Positions 1-8,143 are shown, numbered from the stretch's first letter. The stretch is 64,000 bases of DNA from Paenibacillus cremeus (GCF_007786445.1 NZ_VNJI01000034.1:1-64000); one strand, 5' to 3'. Notes: generated by a model not told the origin, from the letters alone. A program made the numbers and translations.

Positions 1-123
1 CAAAAGAAAAGATGGAACAACAGACTGAACGAAAGTGTACTTCGAAGAAGATTTAGAAAAGATCCCTTAGCATACCTTCAAAAACTTGAAAACAAACATA
101 GTGTGTTGGTTATTCCGCTGTAG
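1..123 (+). CDS. 3' end of a hypothetical protein (5' end outside window)
   Basis: The first reading frame is open from base 1 to a TAG at 121-123 and gives 40 residues, rich in Arg and Lys and ending HSVLVIPL. The stretch is more A+T-rich than the genes that follow. No family is recognised and no start lies in the window, so this could be a real gene tail or chance. The downstream stem-loop at 129-152 has only a weak T-run on this strand. Confidence 0.3.
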   Translation, partial: QKKRWNNRLNESVLRRRFRKDPLAYLQKLENKHSVLVIPL

Positions 124-152
124 AAAAAAAAGCTGCCTGGCTTGGCAGCTTT
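124..152 (-). terminator. Rho-independent terminator of the small-protein operon
   Basis: A perfect 9-bp stem (129-137 with 144-152) with a 6-nt loop is followed on the minus strand by a run of T (complement of the A-run at 124-130). The stem begins at the stop codon of the 50-aa gene, so this ends the unit that contains the two small proteins. Confidence 0.85.
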
Positions 153-303
153 AGTTTTGAGGGCGGATGACGGCGACCTCCGACGCGTTGATGGCGAAGG
201 CGTTGCCTCCTTGTCCGATCTTGGCTGATGCTTTTTGCTCGGAATGGACTTTGGTTTTTCCGTTATTGAACTTTTGATTGTTGACTTTCCTCACTTTGGC
301 CAA
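151..303 (-). CDS. 50-aa small basic protein of unknown function
   Basis: A TTG start at 301-303 lies 6 nt downstream of a very strong Shine-Dalgarno (GAGGAGGTGA) and the frame ends at TAA 151-153, inside the terminator stem. The product is a 50-aa soluble basic protein with the segment GGNAFAINASEVAVI near its C-terminus. That segment resembles GNVLASNAVNVQIV in the 57-aa protein encoded just upstream, so the two are probably related by duplication. It begins only 6 nt after the preceding stop codon, so the two are co-transcribed. Family unknown; a spore or cell-surface role is only a guess from size and lineage. The gene is too short for ordinary ORF lists, but ribosome-binding site, spacing and terminator all agree. 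Confidence 0.65.
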   Translation of the reverse strand: MAKVRKVNNQKFNNGKTKVHSEQKASAKIGQGGNAFAINASEVAVIRPQN

Positions 304-309
304 GCGGAT

Positions 310-483
310 TCACCTCCTCTTCTTCCGGCCTTTGTGCTTGTGAACGATCTGCACATTGACCGCATTGCTGGCGAGGACGTTTCCTTGCTCTGCGGCAGCT
401 GTAGCTTTCTGGTGAATATGGATGACAATGATGCTCTTTTTGCCGACGCGGTATTTATAGGTTTTCACGTGCGAGCGGACCAT
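310..483 (-). CDS. 57-aa small His/Lys-rich protein of unknown function
   Basis: The frame is open upstream to about 723, but the start is set by an AGGAGG 7-8 nt ahead of the ATG at 481-483; this gives MVRSHVKTYKYRVGKK and 57 residues. The protein has a beta-prone core (SIIVIHIHQKA), a GNVLASNAVNVQIV segment shared in pattern with the following 50-aa protein, and a strongly basic tail KHKGRKKRR. It lies 85 nt after the broken propeller gene and 6 nt before the next start. No known family recognised. A longer form starting at 564 (84 aa) is possible but has no clear ribosome-binding site. Confidence 0.6.
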   Translation of the reverse strand: MVRSHVKTYKYRVGKKSIIVIHIHQKATAAAEQGNVLASNAVNVQIVHKHKGRKKRR

Positions 484-568
484 GACCGGGCCTCCTTCTG
501 CTTCGTGCTCCCTATAGGATACGTGCGGTGCGAATACCCCGTCCCGGCGTTTGGTCGCTGTCATTCGT

Positions 569-1866
569 CTATTCGCTACGCTGCACGGGAGGATCGTACC
601 AAGCCAGCGCGGAGCTCCAGTCCCATGCCTCGTAGTAGACGGGCTCCGGCGACCCAGCTCCAGTCCCAATCCCGGCAATATAGCGCTCAGCCCCCTGTCC
701 GTCCGGGCGAGCCAGCCACACATCCGCCTGCTTCCGGTCAGTGCGAATCCAGCTCACTCGAGACGCACTTCGCACCCATTGCGGCTGATAATCGCCCCAT
801 TGCTCCGGAGGTGTCGAGAATGTTATTTGACCTTGAGGTGCCTTGACAGCCGTATCCACCTTCACCAACGACGGAAGAGGACGCTGGGCCGGCTCGGTAG
901 ACCACTCCTGCTCCTTTGACCGGGAAACCACGATCTGCCGATCATCGAGCCAGGTGAGGCCGCGGTCCACATCGCCTTTTGGCGTGTAAGACCCTTGCTG
1001 AAGCATGGGCAGCAGCTTGACTCGAAGCTGTTTGTCTTTTATCGCAAAGCGTCCTTCACCCTGAATGTATCCCAGCTTACTGAGCTTCGGAGCCATTGAA
1101 ACCAATCTTCGTATCTCAGCATGTGATCCACTTGCTGAAAGCCGCTCCCATCCGATCGAAGCAGGCAGAGCGTGTTGCTGTCCGCTGATAAAGAAGCCGT
1201 CGGCATGCCGAGAAAAGCGATCCAGCGTCCATCAGCCGACCATTTGAACGTGCTTGTATGGACGGCAAAGAAGTCATCACTCTGTGCAGGAAGCGTGTAC
1301 AGCTTCCGAATCCTTGCCTGATCGCCCTTGGCGTCTGCGGGCACTAGGAACAGCGTGACTCCGGTCCATCCGGTCGGCTGCTGCTTCGCGTCGGAAGAGA
1401 CGAGAAAGCCCCGGCCGTTAGGCAGCCAGGTGTAGTTGCCTACACCCAGCGACACATTCACGAACGGCTCCGCCCCTTGCGGACGCACGCCCGCTGTATT
1501 TAGCACCGTGTCGAGCTGAAAGGCGAGAGTTGACTGGTTCGGAGACCACTCGTAATGCTGCCCGCCCTCCGGATGCACAGTGAAGAACCGATTGGATGAA
1601 AACGAGTACACCCGCAGCTCCCCACGCCCTTCGGTATAAGCGATATACGCTCCGTCAAACGACCATTTCGGCCTCTCCGCATGACCGTCCGTCGTAAGCT
1701 TCCGCTCTACCGCACCTTGCTTGACCCACAAATTCCCTTCCCGGATAAAAGCGGCCTTGAGACGCTCATCTCCGCCTTGCGGTTCCGCATACGCTCTTTC
1801 CGAAGCGCCGCACCAGAGCAGAACTAGTACCATCGACAATACAACCCACTTTTTGCCCATGTGCAT
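569..1866 (-). pseudogene. Secreted TolB/WD40-like beta-propeller protein, frameshifted
   Basis: Two adjacent minus-strand frames make one protein. The first starts at MHMGKKWVVLS (1864-1866, GGGGG ribosome-binding site just upstream; ATG at 1858-1860 is also possible) with a signal peptide ending near AYAEP. It has repeated blades such as KLTTDGHAERPKWSFDGAYI and TSTFKWSADGRWIAFLG, typical of TolB/DPP-IV N-terminal propellers. The frame breaks near 1090-1096, and the second frame continues with APKLSKLGYIQGEGRF to the stop at 569. One added G at the GG of the Trp codon would restore a protein of about 432 aa reading ...DWFQWAPKLSK.... So it is either a recent pseudogene or a one-base sequencing error. 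Likely extracytoplasmic; ligand unknown. Confidence 0.7.
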
Positions 1867-1940
1867 GCAACCCCCATTTTTGTCGTCAACGATCCGTCTC
1901 TGAGGGATATGTTTCCAAATGCGTCCTCCATTTATGTGCA

Positions 1941-1980
1941 AAAAAAAGAAGCCCTTGATCTGAGGATCAAAGACTTCTTT
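1941..1980 (-). terminator. Terminator of the ABC importer/MFS operon
   Basis: Stem of two helices (1945-1951 with 1974-1980, and 1955-1960 with 1965-1970) followed on the minus strand by seven T (complement of 1941-1947). The MFS stop codon at 1967-1969 is inside the hairpin. Confidence 0.85.
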
Positions 1981-3160
1981 CTGCAGGCTGCTTCTGATCG
2001 AAGGCTGCCGAGCTGTTGCGGGAAAAGAGCGGAATAGATAACGCGCACACGAGCGCGAACGCGATGAGCGTCACGAAGACTGCTCCGCTGAGTTCTTTTA
2101 CAAACAAAATAAGCACCAGCATCGTAATTCTCGCGATGTTGAGGAACCATTCTCGCCATAGCAAGATTCGTGCTTGCTCAATAGCCGTATGCTTGCTGAT
2201 GACACGGAACTGCCGGGTGTTCCACACTGTTCCGAAGTAAAACATGCCGACGGTCGTCAGGATGTTCGAAGCCACTAGCAGCGGCGCCCTCGGCATTAGC
2301 GGCAGCAGGAAGCCGGCGGAGATGAACAGCATTCCGATCATGAGCCAGACGCCCTCCCCCGTCTTCAGCCTGCGGTACAGCATCATTGCGATGATGGTGG
2401 AGGAAGCGTACATCACGTTCAGCAAGGCTATGACAAGCTTATCGCTCGAAACGGAAAACGTGTAGATGAGTGCAAACAAGCCTTGAAATTGCAGGAAAAC
2501 GCCGGCGGCCAAACAGGACGGAGCCATCCATCGAAGCGACGTATACGAGAACACTTGGCTGAACCGCATGTTGCGGAACAACGGCTCCGGCTCCTTCGCG
2601 AGCGTAATCGGCGGGATAAAGAACGACACCGTCAGCAAAATCGCGACGAACAAAAACATCAGCAGGAACGATCCGGAGTACCCGACCCATCGGATAATAA
2701 ACGCGAATGCAATCGGGTTAATAATCGAGATCACTTGGCCAATGATGCTGGCCACCGAAAAGTAGCCCTCGAAATCTTTCCCTTTGCCGAAAACACAGAG
2801 GGTAATGTTCTGCGCCGAGGCGTAAAAGCCCCACATAATGCCAATCGGTATGGCGATGATGGTGATCCACAGCAGCCGATTGTCCAGCTCAAGAAAGGAC
2901 AACAGGATGAACGTCAGCGCGCCGGAGATCGCTACGGTTCGGATCAGTAGACGCGTGGTGAAGCGGGACAGCAAGCGGGAGCCGACTGCAAACGCAATGC
3001 TCCATAGAATAAACAAGATGAGATTGAACCACGTGACATCAAAAATGCTTTTGTTCTTTTCCCAGATGTACAGATTAATGAAAATCCCGATGTAGTTGAA
3101 AATAATGTTCGAAGCTGCGTTCATCATCAGCAGCCGTTTGATCTGTCCCGTCACCTGCAT
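1967..3160 (-). CDS. MFS-family permease, 12 predicted membrane helices
   Basis: The 397-aa product is almost entirely hydrophobic, with about twelve membrane segments and a basic cytoplasmic loop after helix 2 (SRLLSRFTTRLLIR), as in Major Facilitator permeases; no signal peptide. Start ATG 3158-3160 has only a modest AAAGG upstream. It starts 49 nt after the stop of the ABC ATPase gene, no terminator lies between, and a strong terminator follows, so it is probably the last gene of that operon. Substrate unknown: it may export or take up the same compound as the ABC system. The assignment to MFS is by topology and loop pattern, not by a substrate-specific motif. Confidence 0.75.
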   Translation of the reverse strand: MQVTGQIKRLLMMNAASNIIFNYIGIFINLYIWEKNKSIFDVTWFNLILFILWSIAFAVGSRLLSRFTTRLLIRTVAISGALTFILLSFLELDNRLLWITIIAIPIGIMWGFYASAQNITLCVFGKGKDFEGYFSVASIIGQVISIINPIAFAFIIRWVGYSGSFLLMFLFVAILLTVSFFIPPITLAKEPEPLFRNMRFSQVFSYTSLRWMAPSCLAAGVFLQFQGLFALIYTFSVSSDKLVIALLNVMYASSTIIAMMLYRRLKTGEGVWLMIGMLFISAGFLLPLMPRAPLLVASNILTTVGMFYFGTVWNTRQFRVISKHTAIEQARILLWREWFLNIARITMLVLILFVKELSGAVFVTLIAFALVCALSIPLFSRNSSAAFDQKQPAERSL

Positions 3161-3209
3161 GTGGTTTCATCGCCTTTGTTTGGAATGCGTTCGAGAATCA
3201 GCTGTCGCC

Positions 3210-4004
3210 TTATCCAAGCACGACACGGTCATCGGCGAACTTCGCACCGCGGATCCGCTCAAATTGGTGCAGCAGACCGTCCACGGTCAAGCCTTGCTTC
3301 TCCGATTCCGGCACATCCAGGATGATGCCGCCTTTATCCATCATGATGAGGCGGTTGCCGAGTCTGATCGCTTGTTCCATATTATGCGTAACCATCAAGG
3401 TGGTCAAGTTCAATTCTTTCACGATCTGCTCCGTGAGCGTAGTGATGAGCTCCGCTCGGGCAGGATCGAGCGCTGCCGTATGCTCGTCGAGCAGCAGAAT
3501 GCGCGGCTCGGTGAACGTCGCCATCAGCAGGCTCAGCGCTTGGCGCTCCCCGCCCGACAGCAGCCCGACCTTCGCGTTCAGCCGGTCTTCCAGACCGATG
3601 CCGAGGCGCTTCAGCTGCTCGCGGAACATCGTCCGCTTCTTGCCGCTCACGCCGATGGAGAGGCCTCTGCGCTTGCTGCGGGCATACGCCATCGCCAAAT
3701 TTTCCTCGATCGTCATCGTCGGAGCCGTACCGGCCATCGGGTCTTGGAAGACGCGGCCGATCCACTCGCTTCGGCGATGCTCCGGCATGTGCTCGACGGG
3801 ATTGCCCGCGATCGAGACCGTGCCTAGATCCGGGGTCATGACGCCGGATACGATATTCATCAGCGTCGATTTCCCGGCGCCGTTGCTCCCGATCACCGTG
3901 ACGAAGTCGCCTTCGCGCAGGTGCAGGTTAATGCCGGAGAGCGCCACCTTCTCATCCGGTGTCCCTGGATTAAACAGCTTCGTAACTTGCTGTATGCGCA
4001 GCAT
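3210..4004 (-). CDS. ABC transporter ATP-binding protein (ABC_sub_bind type importer)
   Basis: A 264-aa nucleotide-binding subunit: Walker A GSNGAGKST near residue 40, signature LSGGERQALSL near 148, Walker B ILLLDEHTAALDP near 170, and switch His in VTHNME. It would power uptake with the permease and lipoprotein encoded upstream. Start ATG 4002-4004 shares one base with the permease stop (TAATG) and has AAGGAGGTGA upstream, so translation is coupled. This three-gene set is the class called TrpXYZ-like in streptococci, where it is tied to aromatic amino acids; here no T-box or other leader was seen, so the substrate is open. Confidence 0.9.
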   Translation of the reverse strand: MLRIQQVTKLFNPGTPDEKVALSGINLHLREGDFVTVIGSNGAGKSTLMNIVSGVMTPDLGTVSIAGNPVEHMPEHRRSEWIGRVFQDPMAGTAPTMTIEENLAMAYARSKRRGLSIGVSGKKRTMFREQLKRLGIGLEDRLNAKVGLLSGGERQALSLLMATFTEPRILLLDEHTAALDPARAELITTLTEQIVKELNLTTLMVTHNMEQAIRLGNRLIMMDKGGIILDVPESEKQGLTVDGLLHQFERIRGAKFADDRVVLG

Positions 4005-4906
4005 TAGCCTTCACCTCCTTGGGGCAGCTTCGTCTGCAATTGTGCTGTGCGCTTGCGAACCAGCGCCTTCTGTTTGAACGAGCCACGGACCTTCGGCAGC
4101 GTAAGCGCAACAATAACGATCAGCGCCGTCATCAGCTTCATGTCGGTCGGCTGCAGCCCGACGCGGAGCGCGAGCGCGACAACCAGGCGGTACACAATAG
4201 CACCCAGCACAACGGCCAAGGTCGCTCTCATGACCGTACGGGAGCCGAAGATCGCTTCCCCGATAATAACGGAAGCCAGACCGATGACGATCATCCCTAC
4301 CCCCATCGTAATTTCGGCAAACGCCTGATACTGAGCGATCAGTCCGCCTGCCAAAGCCACCATCCCGTTGGACAGGCTCAGACCGACAATGGTCGTGGTA
4401 TCGGTGTTGACCCCGAAGCTGCGAATCATACGAGGGTTATCCCCTGTAGCGCGCAGCGCTAACCCTAAGTCCGTGCGGAAAAACCAATCGAGCGCGAACT
4501 TCACGGCCAGAATAACAAACGGCATCACCCACAGGATCGGCACATTCGTCAGCAGCGTGTCTTCGCCGAGCAGCGGAATATTGGCCTTGCCCATAATGCG
4601 CAAATTAATGGAATAGAGCGCGATCATCATCAAAATACCGGACAAAAGCGCATTCACTTTTCCTTTCGTGTGAAGCACGCCAGTGAGCGCACCTGCCACC
4701 AGACCGCCTAAAAAAGCGACAATCGTTGCGAGCAGCGGGGAATGCCCGCCTGCGATCATCATCGCTGCAATCCCCCCGCCGGTCGTGAAGCTGCCGTCTA
4801 CCGTCAAATCCGGGAAATTCAATATCCGGAACGTAATGTACACACCTAGGGCCATGATGGCATACAACAAGCCGAGTTCGATTGACCCCGTCAGCGCTGA
4901 AAGCAT
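4004..4906 (-). CDS. ABC transporter permease (ABC_sub_bind type)
   Basis: A 300-aa inner-membrane permease with 8-9 hydrophobic segments, from GLLYAIMALGVYITF at the N-terminus to MTALIVIVALTLPKV near the C-terminus, related in fold to the branched-chain/BMP-type permeases. Start ATG 4904-4906 is chosen because AGGAGG lies 9 nt upstream; an in-frame extension to 4963 lacks such a site. It is separated from the binding-protein gene by a leaky hairpin (4984-5026) and overlaps the ATPase start by one base. Works with both as one importer. Confidence 0.9.
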   Translation of the reverse strand: MLSALTGSIELGLLYAIMALGVYITFRILNFPDLTVDGSFTTGGGIAAMMIAGGHSPLLATIVAFLGGLVAGALTGVLHTKGKVNALLSGILMMIALYSINLRIMGKANIPLLGEDTLLTNVPILWVMPFVILAVKFALDWFFRTDLGLALRATGDNPRMIRSFGVNTDTTTIVGLSLSNGMVALAGGLIAQYQAFAEITMGVGMIVIGLASVIIGEAIFGSRTVMRATLAVVLGAIVYRLVVALALRVGLQPTDMKLMTALIVIVALTLPKVRGSFKQKALVRKRTAQLQTKLPQGGEG

Positions 4907-4983
4907 AGTTGATATCCTCCTTATTGCAACTGATATTGAAGCTAAGACGATAGCAGTTGTCAATGTGTTGCTACTGTCAACGT

Positions 4984-5026
4984 AAATAAAGAATGACCTT
5001 CCCTAATCATACTAGAAAGGTCACTC
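4984..5026 (-). terminator. Intra-operon hairpin between binding protein and permease
   Basis: A 10-bp stem (5017-5026 with 4991-5000, one G-T pair) with a 16-nt loop is followed on the minus strand by TTTATTT. Such partial terminators after binding-protein genes usually raise binding protein over membrane subunits; whether it stops or only stabilises the upstream mRNA cannot be told here. Confidence 0.65.
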
Positions 5027-5039
5027 CGATTGTAAACCT

Positions 5040-6080
5040 TTATTTCCCAGAACCACTGATCAGGTTCTTTTTGTCTTGCATTTTGTTTTTCATGGAGTCG
5101 GTAATGGTTACGCCTTGAGCTTTGGCCGCATCCTGGTTGATGATAAGATCAAGCTTGTCTGGGAAGCTGACCTTCATGTCCGCAGGCTTCGCGCCGTTCT
5201 TCAAGATCTCAGCCGCCATCTTGCCTGCTTGGTAGCCATGGTCATAATATTTAAAGCCGAAAGTAGCAAGTGCACCCTTCTCAACCGTATCACGGTCGCT
5301 GGAGAAGAACGGAATTTTCTTCTCATTGGCGATTTTAATGATCGATTCCACTGCGCTTACTACGGTGTTGTCGAGGGTAATGTAGAATGCGTCCACGCGT
5401 CCCACGAGCGACTCAGCGGCTTGCTTTACTTCGGAGCTGTTCGCAGCGGCAGCTTTGACCACCTTAATATTTTTCTTGGCCATGGCCGCTTCAGCGTTTT
5501 TCACCATGACTGCCGCGTTAGGCTCGCCTTCGTTGGCGATAATCCCTACCGTCTTGATGTTCGGGAAGTCGGAGGAGATAAAATCAACCAGCTTATCCAC
5601 CGCATCCGGAGCTGTATCGGCTGCGCCCGTTACGTTAGCGCCCGGCTTGTCCAAGCTCTTCACGAGCTTAGCGCCGACAGGATCTGTAATGGCTGCAAAT
5701 ACGATCGGTGCATCTTTTACATTTTGCACGGCAGCTTGAGCCGAAGGAGTAGCGATCGCAAGGACCAAATCCTTCTTATCTGCAGCAAATTTTTGAGCAA
5801 TGGTCAAATTGTTCGTCGGATCTCCCTGTGCGTTCTGATAGTCGACCTGGAGGTTTTCTTTATCTACGAAACCGCTGTCTTTTAGCGCAGCGAGAAAACC
5901 TTCCCGTGTCGCATTCAGCGACGGATGTTCGACGATTTGCGTAATGCCGATCTTGAAGACCTTCTTGTCGTTCGGCTTGGAAGCGGCACTTCCCGCGTTC
6001 TGTGCGGGTTCTTTCGATCCGCAGCCTGCGAAGATCAACGGCACGGCGACTAGCAGTGTTAAGAGTTTGATAGATTTCAT
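5040..6080 (-). CDS. ABC transporter substrate-binding lipoprotein (ABC_sub_bind/DUF534 family)
   Basis: A 346-aa lipoprotein. The signal ends in the lipobox IFAGC with the lipidated Cys at residue 20, followed by a short linker and a periplasmic-binding type I fold: KIGITQIVEHPSLNATREGF opens the domain, and VDAFYITLDNTVV and PFFSSDRDTVEKGALATFGF are typical of the family. It should capture a small solute outside the membrane and feed the permease. The start ATG 6078-6080 has GGAGG 9 nt away; the nearer ATG six bases upstream would be too close to it. First gene of the operon, with its promoter at 6131-6160. Confidence 0.92.
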   Translation of the reverse strand: MKSIKLLTLLVAVPLIFAGCGSKEPAQNAGSAASKPNDKKVFKIGITQIVEHPSLNATREGFLAALKDSGFVDKENLQVDYQNAQGDPTNNLTIAQKFAADKKDLVLAIATPSAQAAVQNVKDAPIVFAAITDPVGAKLVKSLDKPGANVTGAADTAPDAVDKLVDFISSDFPNIKTVGIIANEGEPNAAVMVKNAEAAMAKKNIKVVKAAAANSSEVKQAAESLVGRVDAFYITLDNTVVSAVESIIKIANEKKIPFFSSDRDTVEKGALATFGFKYYDHGYQAGKMAAEILKNGAKPADMKVSFPDKLDLIINQDAAKAQGVTITDSMKNKMQDKKNLISGSGK

Positions 6081-6130
6081 AGACATTGACCTCCCATTTA
6101 ACGTGAACATGCTTTAAAGCAATAATGTAT

Positions 6131-6160
6131 ATATTATTACGATTTGCCTGTTTCCGTCAA
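6131..6160 (-). promoter_or_regulatory. SigA-type promoter of the ABC importer operon
   Basis: Minus strand TTGACG (6155-6160), an 18-bp spacer, and TAATAT (6131-6136), about 50 bp ahead of the binding-protein start. No riboswitch or T-box features were seen in the short leader. Confidence 0.65.
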
Positions 6161-6264
6161 TGAAAATATAAGCCGGAACGAGCAAAAAGCCCTCTGCAGC
6201 GGCTTATGATAACACCATTTATTTACATATTTTTTTCGAATGAGCTACAGTCTCATGATTTATG

Positions 6265-6320
6265 TATAATTATAGCAAAGCCTGAGACCAGGTGGACTGG
6301 AACAACCACCTAGTCTCAGG
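6265..6320 (+). promoter_or_regulatory. TATAAT box followed at once by a 15-bp inverted repeat
   Basis: A TATAAT at 6265-6270 (no good -35) would start transcription near 6277-6281. There an inverted repeat begins: 6281-6295 pairs with 6306-6320 over 15 bp with one mismatch and a 10-nt loop. The result would be an RNA with a stable 5' hairpin leading into the 51-bp repeats and the 60-aa membrane gene at 6544. No T-run follows the hairpin, so it does not look like a terminator. Confidence 0.45.
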
Positions 6321-6347
6321 TTTAAAAGAAGGGACGCTCGGTGATGC

Positions 6348-6457
6348 CCGGTCGCGGGCTCCTAAGCGGATTTTCCGCTTTGCTAGCAGTGCACTAGACC
6401 GGTCGCGGGCTCCTAGGCGGATTTTCCGCTTTGCTAGCAGTGCACTAGACCGGTCGC
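6348..6457 (+). repeat. 51-bp tandem repeat (2 full copies plus 8 bp)
   Basis: Copies at 6348-6398 and 6399-6449 differ by one base (A to G at the start of the inner stem) and a third begins at 6450-6457. Each copy contains the small hairpin AAGCGGA-TTT-TCCGCTT; the change in copy 2 still pairs as G-U. Because 51 is a multiple of 3, both strands happen to be open through the repeat, but the translated text is only the repeat itself and has no start signal. Lies in the 463-bp space between the ABC operon and the 60-aa gene. Confidence 0.85.
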
Positions 6458-6543
6458 TCCTGATCGGAGCCCTTTCGAGGAAGTACAATTCGAGGCTAGT
6501 ATTATAAAAAACCATTTCAGTGACTCACAAGGAGACGAAGCGT

Positions 6544-6726
6544 TTGAAAATCGCCATTTTTATCATCCTGATGCTGATGTACCCGCTGTTTCTTCATCTC
6601 GTGCATATTACCGATCTGCGGGCAATCCCGCTGATTGTGCCCTACGCGCTCGGGACGCTGTCCGTCATCATTCTCGGCTCTGAAATCATCGGCCTCTTTT
6701 TCCGAAGGAAGAAAGACTCAGAATAA
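6544..6726 (+). CDS. 60-aa membrane protein of unknown function
   Basis: TTG start at 6544 is placed 7 nt after AAGGAGA; a GTG at 6520 would add eight residues but lies upstream of that site. The product has two hydrophobic segments (IAIFIILMLMYPLFLHLV and a second through LSVIILGSEIIGLFF) and a short charged tail FRRKKDSE, so it is a small two-helix membrane protein. It is preceded by about 260 nt of structured, repeat-bearing leader. No family recognised. Confidence 0.6.
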   Translation: MKIAIFIILMLMYPLFLHLVHITDLRAIPLIVPYALGTLSVIILGSEIIGLFFRRKKDSE

Positions 6727-6739
6727 GTAAGAGATGACT

Positions 6740-7043
6740 GCGCCCCCTGCATCCCAGCGTTCCCCCGCCATGCCCCCCCGACGGCAGCGCACCTACCACC
6801 AGCAAGAACGCAGGCAGAAAAATCGCCAACGTCGCGATGATCTCCCCAGAAAGACCACCCGTAATGGCACCCACATAAGCTGCAATCACCCAGCCGGACG
6901 GCACCGTTTCCCGCTCCAGCAGCAGAAAGTATAACATGCCCTCCGCCAAAGACCAGCTAGCCGGATCGGTTAAAGCTGTCGAACTTGGCGGAAACGCGCA
7001 GCAGCTCCCATACGCTTACCCGTTTTGTTTCAATCTTGGACAT
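6740..7043 (-). pseudogene. chrA: Remnant of a chromate transporter (ChrA-like) gene
   Basis: An ATG at 7041-7043 with a GAGGTG site opens MSKIETKRVSVWELLRVSAKF, which resembles the start of ChrA proteins, then hits a stop after 28 codons. In another frame the strand continues with RETVPSGWVIAAYVGAITGG and IIATLAIFLPAFLLV, a segment like the membrane half of ChrA (the ATLGIFLPSF pattern). The end then degenerates into Gly/Arg-rich text. Most of the roughly 390-aa protein is missing, so this is a decayed, internally deleted copy. The family call rests on short segments only. Confidence 0.5.
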
Positions 7044-7102
7044 CGAAACAGCACCTCACACGAATGATATATGGATGAAATAAAAAGAGTACATCCTGTC
7101 TG

Positions 7103-8143
7103 TCAACCGGATACTCTGCAGACGATGCGAGCTGAGATCGTGATTTTCTCCGTCAGCTGGCCGGGATGCTCCATTCGACGACGAAGCTGTTCCACGGCGC
7201 GATAGCCCAGAAACTCCTTACCAAAGTCTACGGTCGTTAAAGCGGGTCTGGATAGCGCTGCCGTTTCGATATTGTCAAACCCTGCCACCTTGCACTGCGC
7301 CGGAACGGCCATCGACAGCTTGTCCAGGATCGATAAACAATGCAAAGCGATATCGTCGTTAGCCCCGAGGATGGCGTGCGGCCATTCCTTCTCCGTCAGT
7401 TGCTCCAGCTTTCGCTCCAGCACCGCCTGCCAATTCCGTGCTCCATAAGGAATGCTCCACTTTCTCAAAGCCACCTCCGCCCTCTTCCCCGCTTCTTGCA
7501 TCTCCAGCTTGCAGCCAAACCAACGTTCTTTAAAGCTGACCGAGAACGCGTCATGGCCCACGAAGAGCAAGGAGGTACACCCAGCTTGAAGCATGCGGGC
7601 CGTTAACCATCGGCCTCCTTGCATATTGGCATTCACAATGCAATCCACGGATAATGCAGACTCCTCGTGATCCACAAGCACCATCGGCAGGCCCTTTCGG
7701 GATAAAGTAAGCAGCAAGGCGGATGGCAGCTCTCCGGCAATGAGGTGTCCTACACAATGGGCAGGGTCCAGGTAGGCCGGGATTCCTTCGGCTACGGTCT
7801 CGCCTGACTCCACAGCCATGATCACGTGATTCCATCCCTGTCGTTTGCAGCCTTCCAGCATACCCGAGAGCACCTTCCCCCAGAACAGCCCCTCACTCCG
7901 ATGATCGGCGCGTATCCAGATCAAGACGTATGGGGGATCACCGAGGCCATCGATCGGTTTCATGATCGGGGTGATCTCATCAATCGGAGCCCTACTGCGG
8001 TACCCCATCGTTCTAGCCACTTCCAGGACGCGCGCTCTCGTCTCTAGGCTAACGCCGGATTTACCGGCCAAGCTGCGGGATACCGTATATTTGGAAACCC
8101 CAAGCGAATCGGCAATTTGCTGCATAGAAACTTTGTGGGCCAT
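7103..8143 (-). CDS. LacI-family transcriptional regulator
   Basis: A 346-aa repressor. Residues 5-50 form the LacI helix-turn-helix (MQQIADSLGVSKYTVSRSLAGKS, then the hinge region), followed by a sugar-binding core with GANDDIALHCLSILDKL and VAGFDNIETAALSRPALTTV, both standard in the family. Start ATG 8141-8143 has AGGAGG 7 nt upstream. It is transcribed divergently from the glycosidase gene at 8331, which is the likely target; the shared 187-bp space holds a promoter for each and repeated ACCTAACA motifs. The inducer is probably a sugar released by that enzyme. Confidence 0.93.
   Translation of the reverse strand: MAHKVSMQQIADSLGVSKYTVSRSLAGKSGVSLETRARVLEVARTMGYRSRAPIDEITPIMKPIDGLGDPPYVLIWIRADHRSEGLFWGKVLSGMLEGCKRQGWNHVIMAVESGETVAEGIPAYLDPAHCVGHLIAGELPSALLLTLSRKGLPMVLVDHEESALSVDCIVNANMQGGRWLTARMLQAGCTSLLFVGHDAFSVSFKERWFGCKLEMQEAGKRAEVALRKWSIPYGARNWQAVLERKLEQLTEKEWPHAILGANDDIALHCLSILDKLSMAVPAQCKVAGFDNIETAALSRPALTTVDFGKEFLGYRAVEQLRRRMEHPGQLTEKITISARIVCRVSG

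Noticed and set aside
2483-2950. 155-codon plus-strand frame opposite the MFS gene
   Set aside because: Highly charged antisense text typical of a hydrophobic gene read backwards.
4984-6110. Possible T-box or other riboswitch in the ABC_sub_bind operon, as in tryptophan systems
   Set aside because: The leader between promoter and start is only about 50 nt and shows no T-box sequence or long stem; the internal hairpin at 4984-5026 is a simple stem.
6270-6515. Open frames on both strands through the 51-bp repeat
   Set aside because: The frames exist because 51 is divisible by 3; both lack start signals and consist of the repeat.
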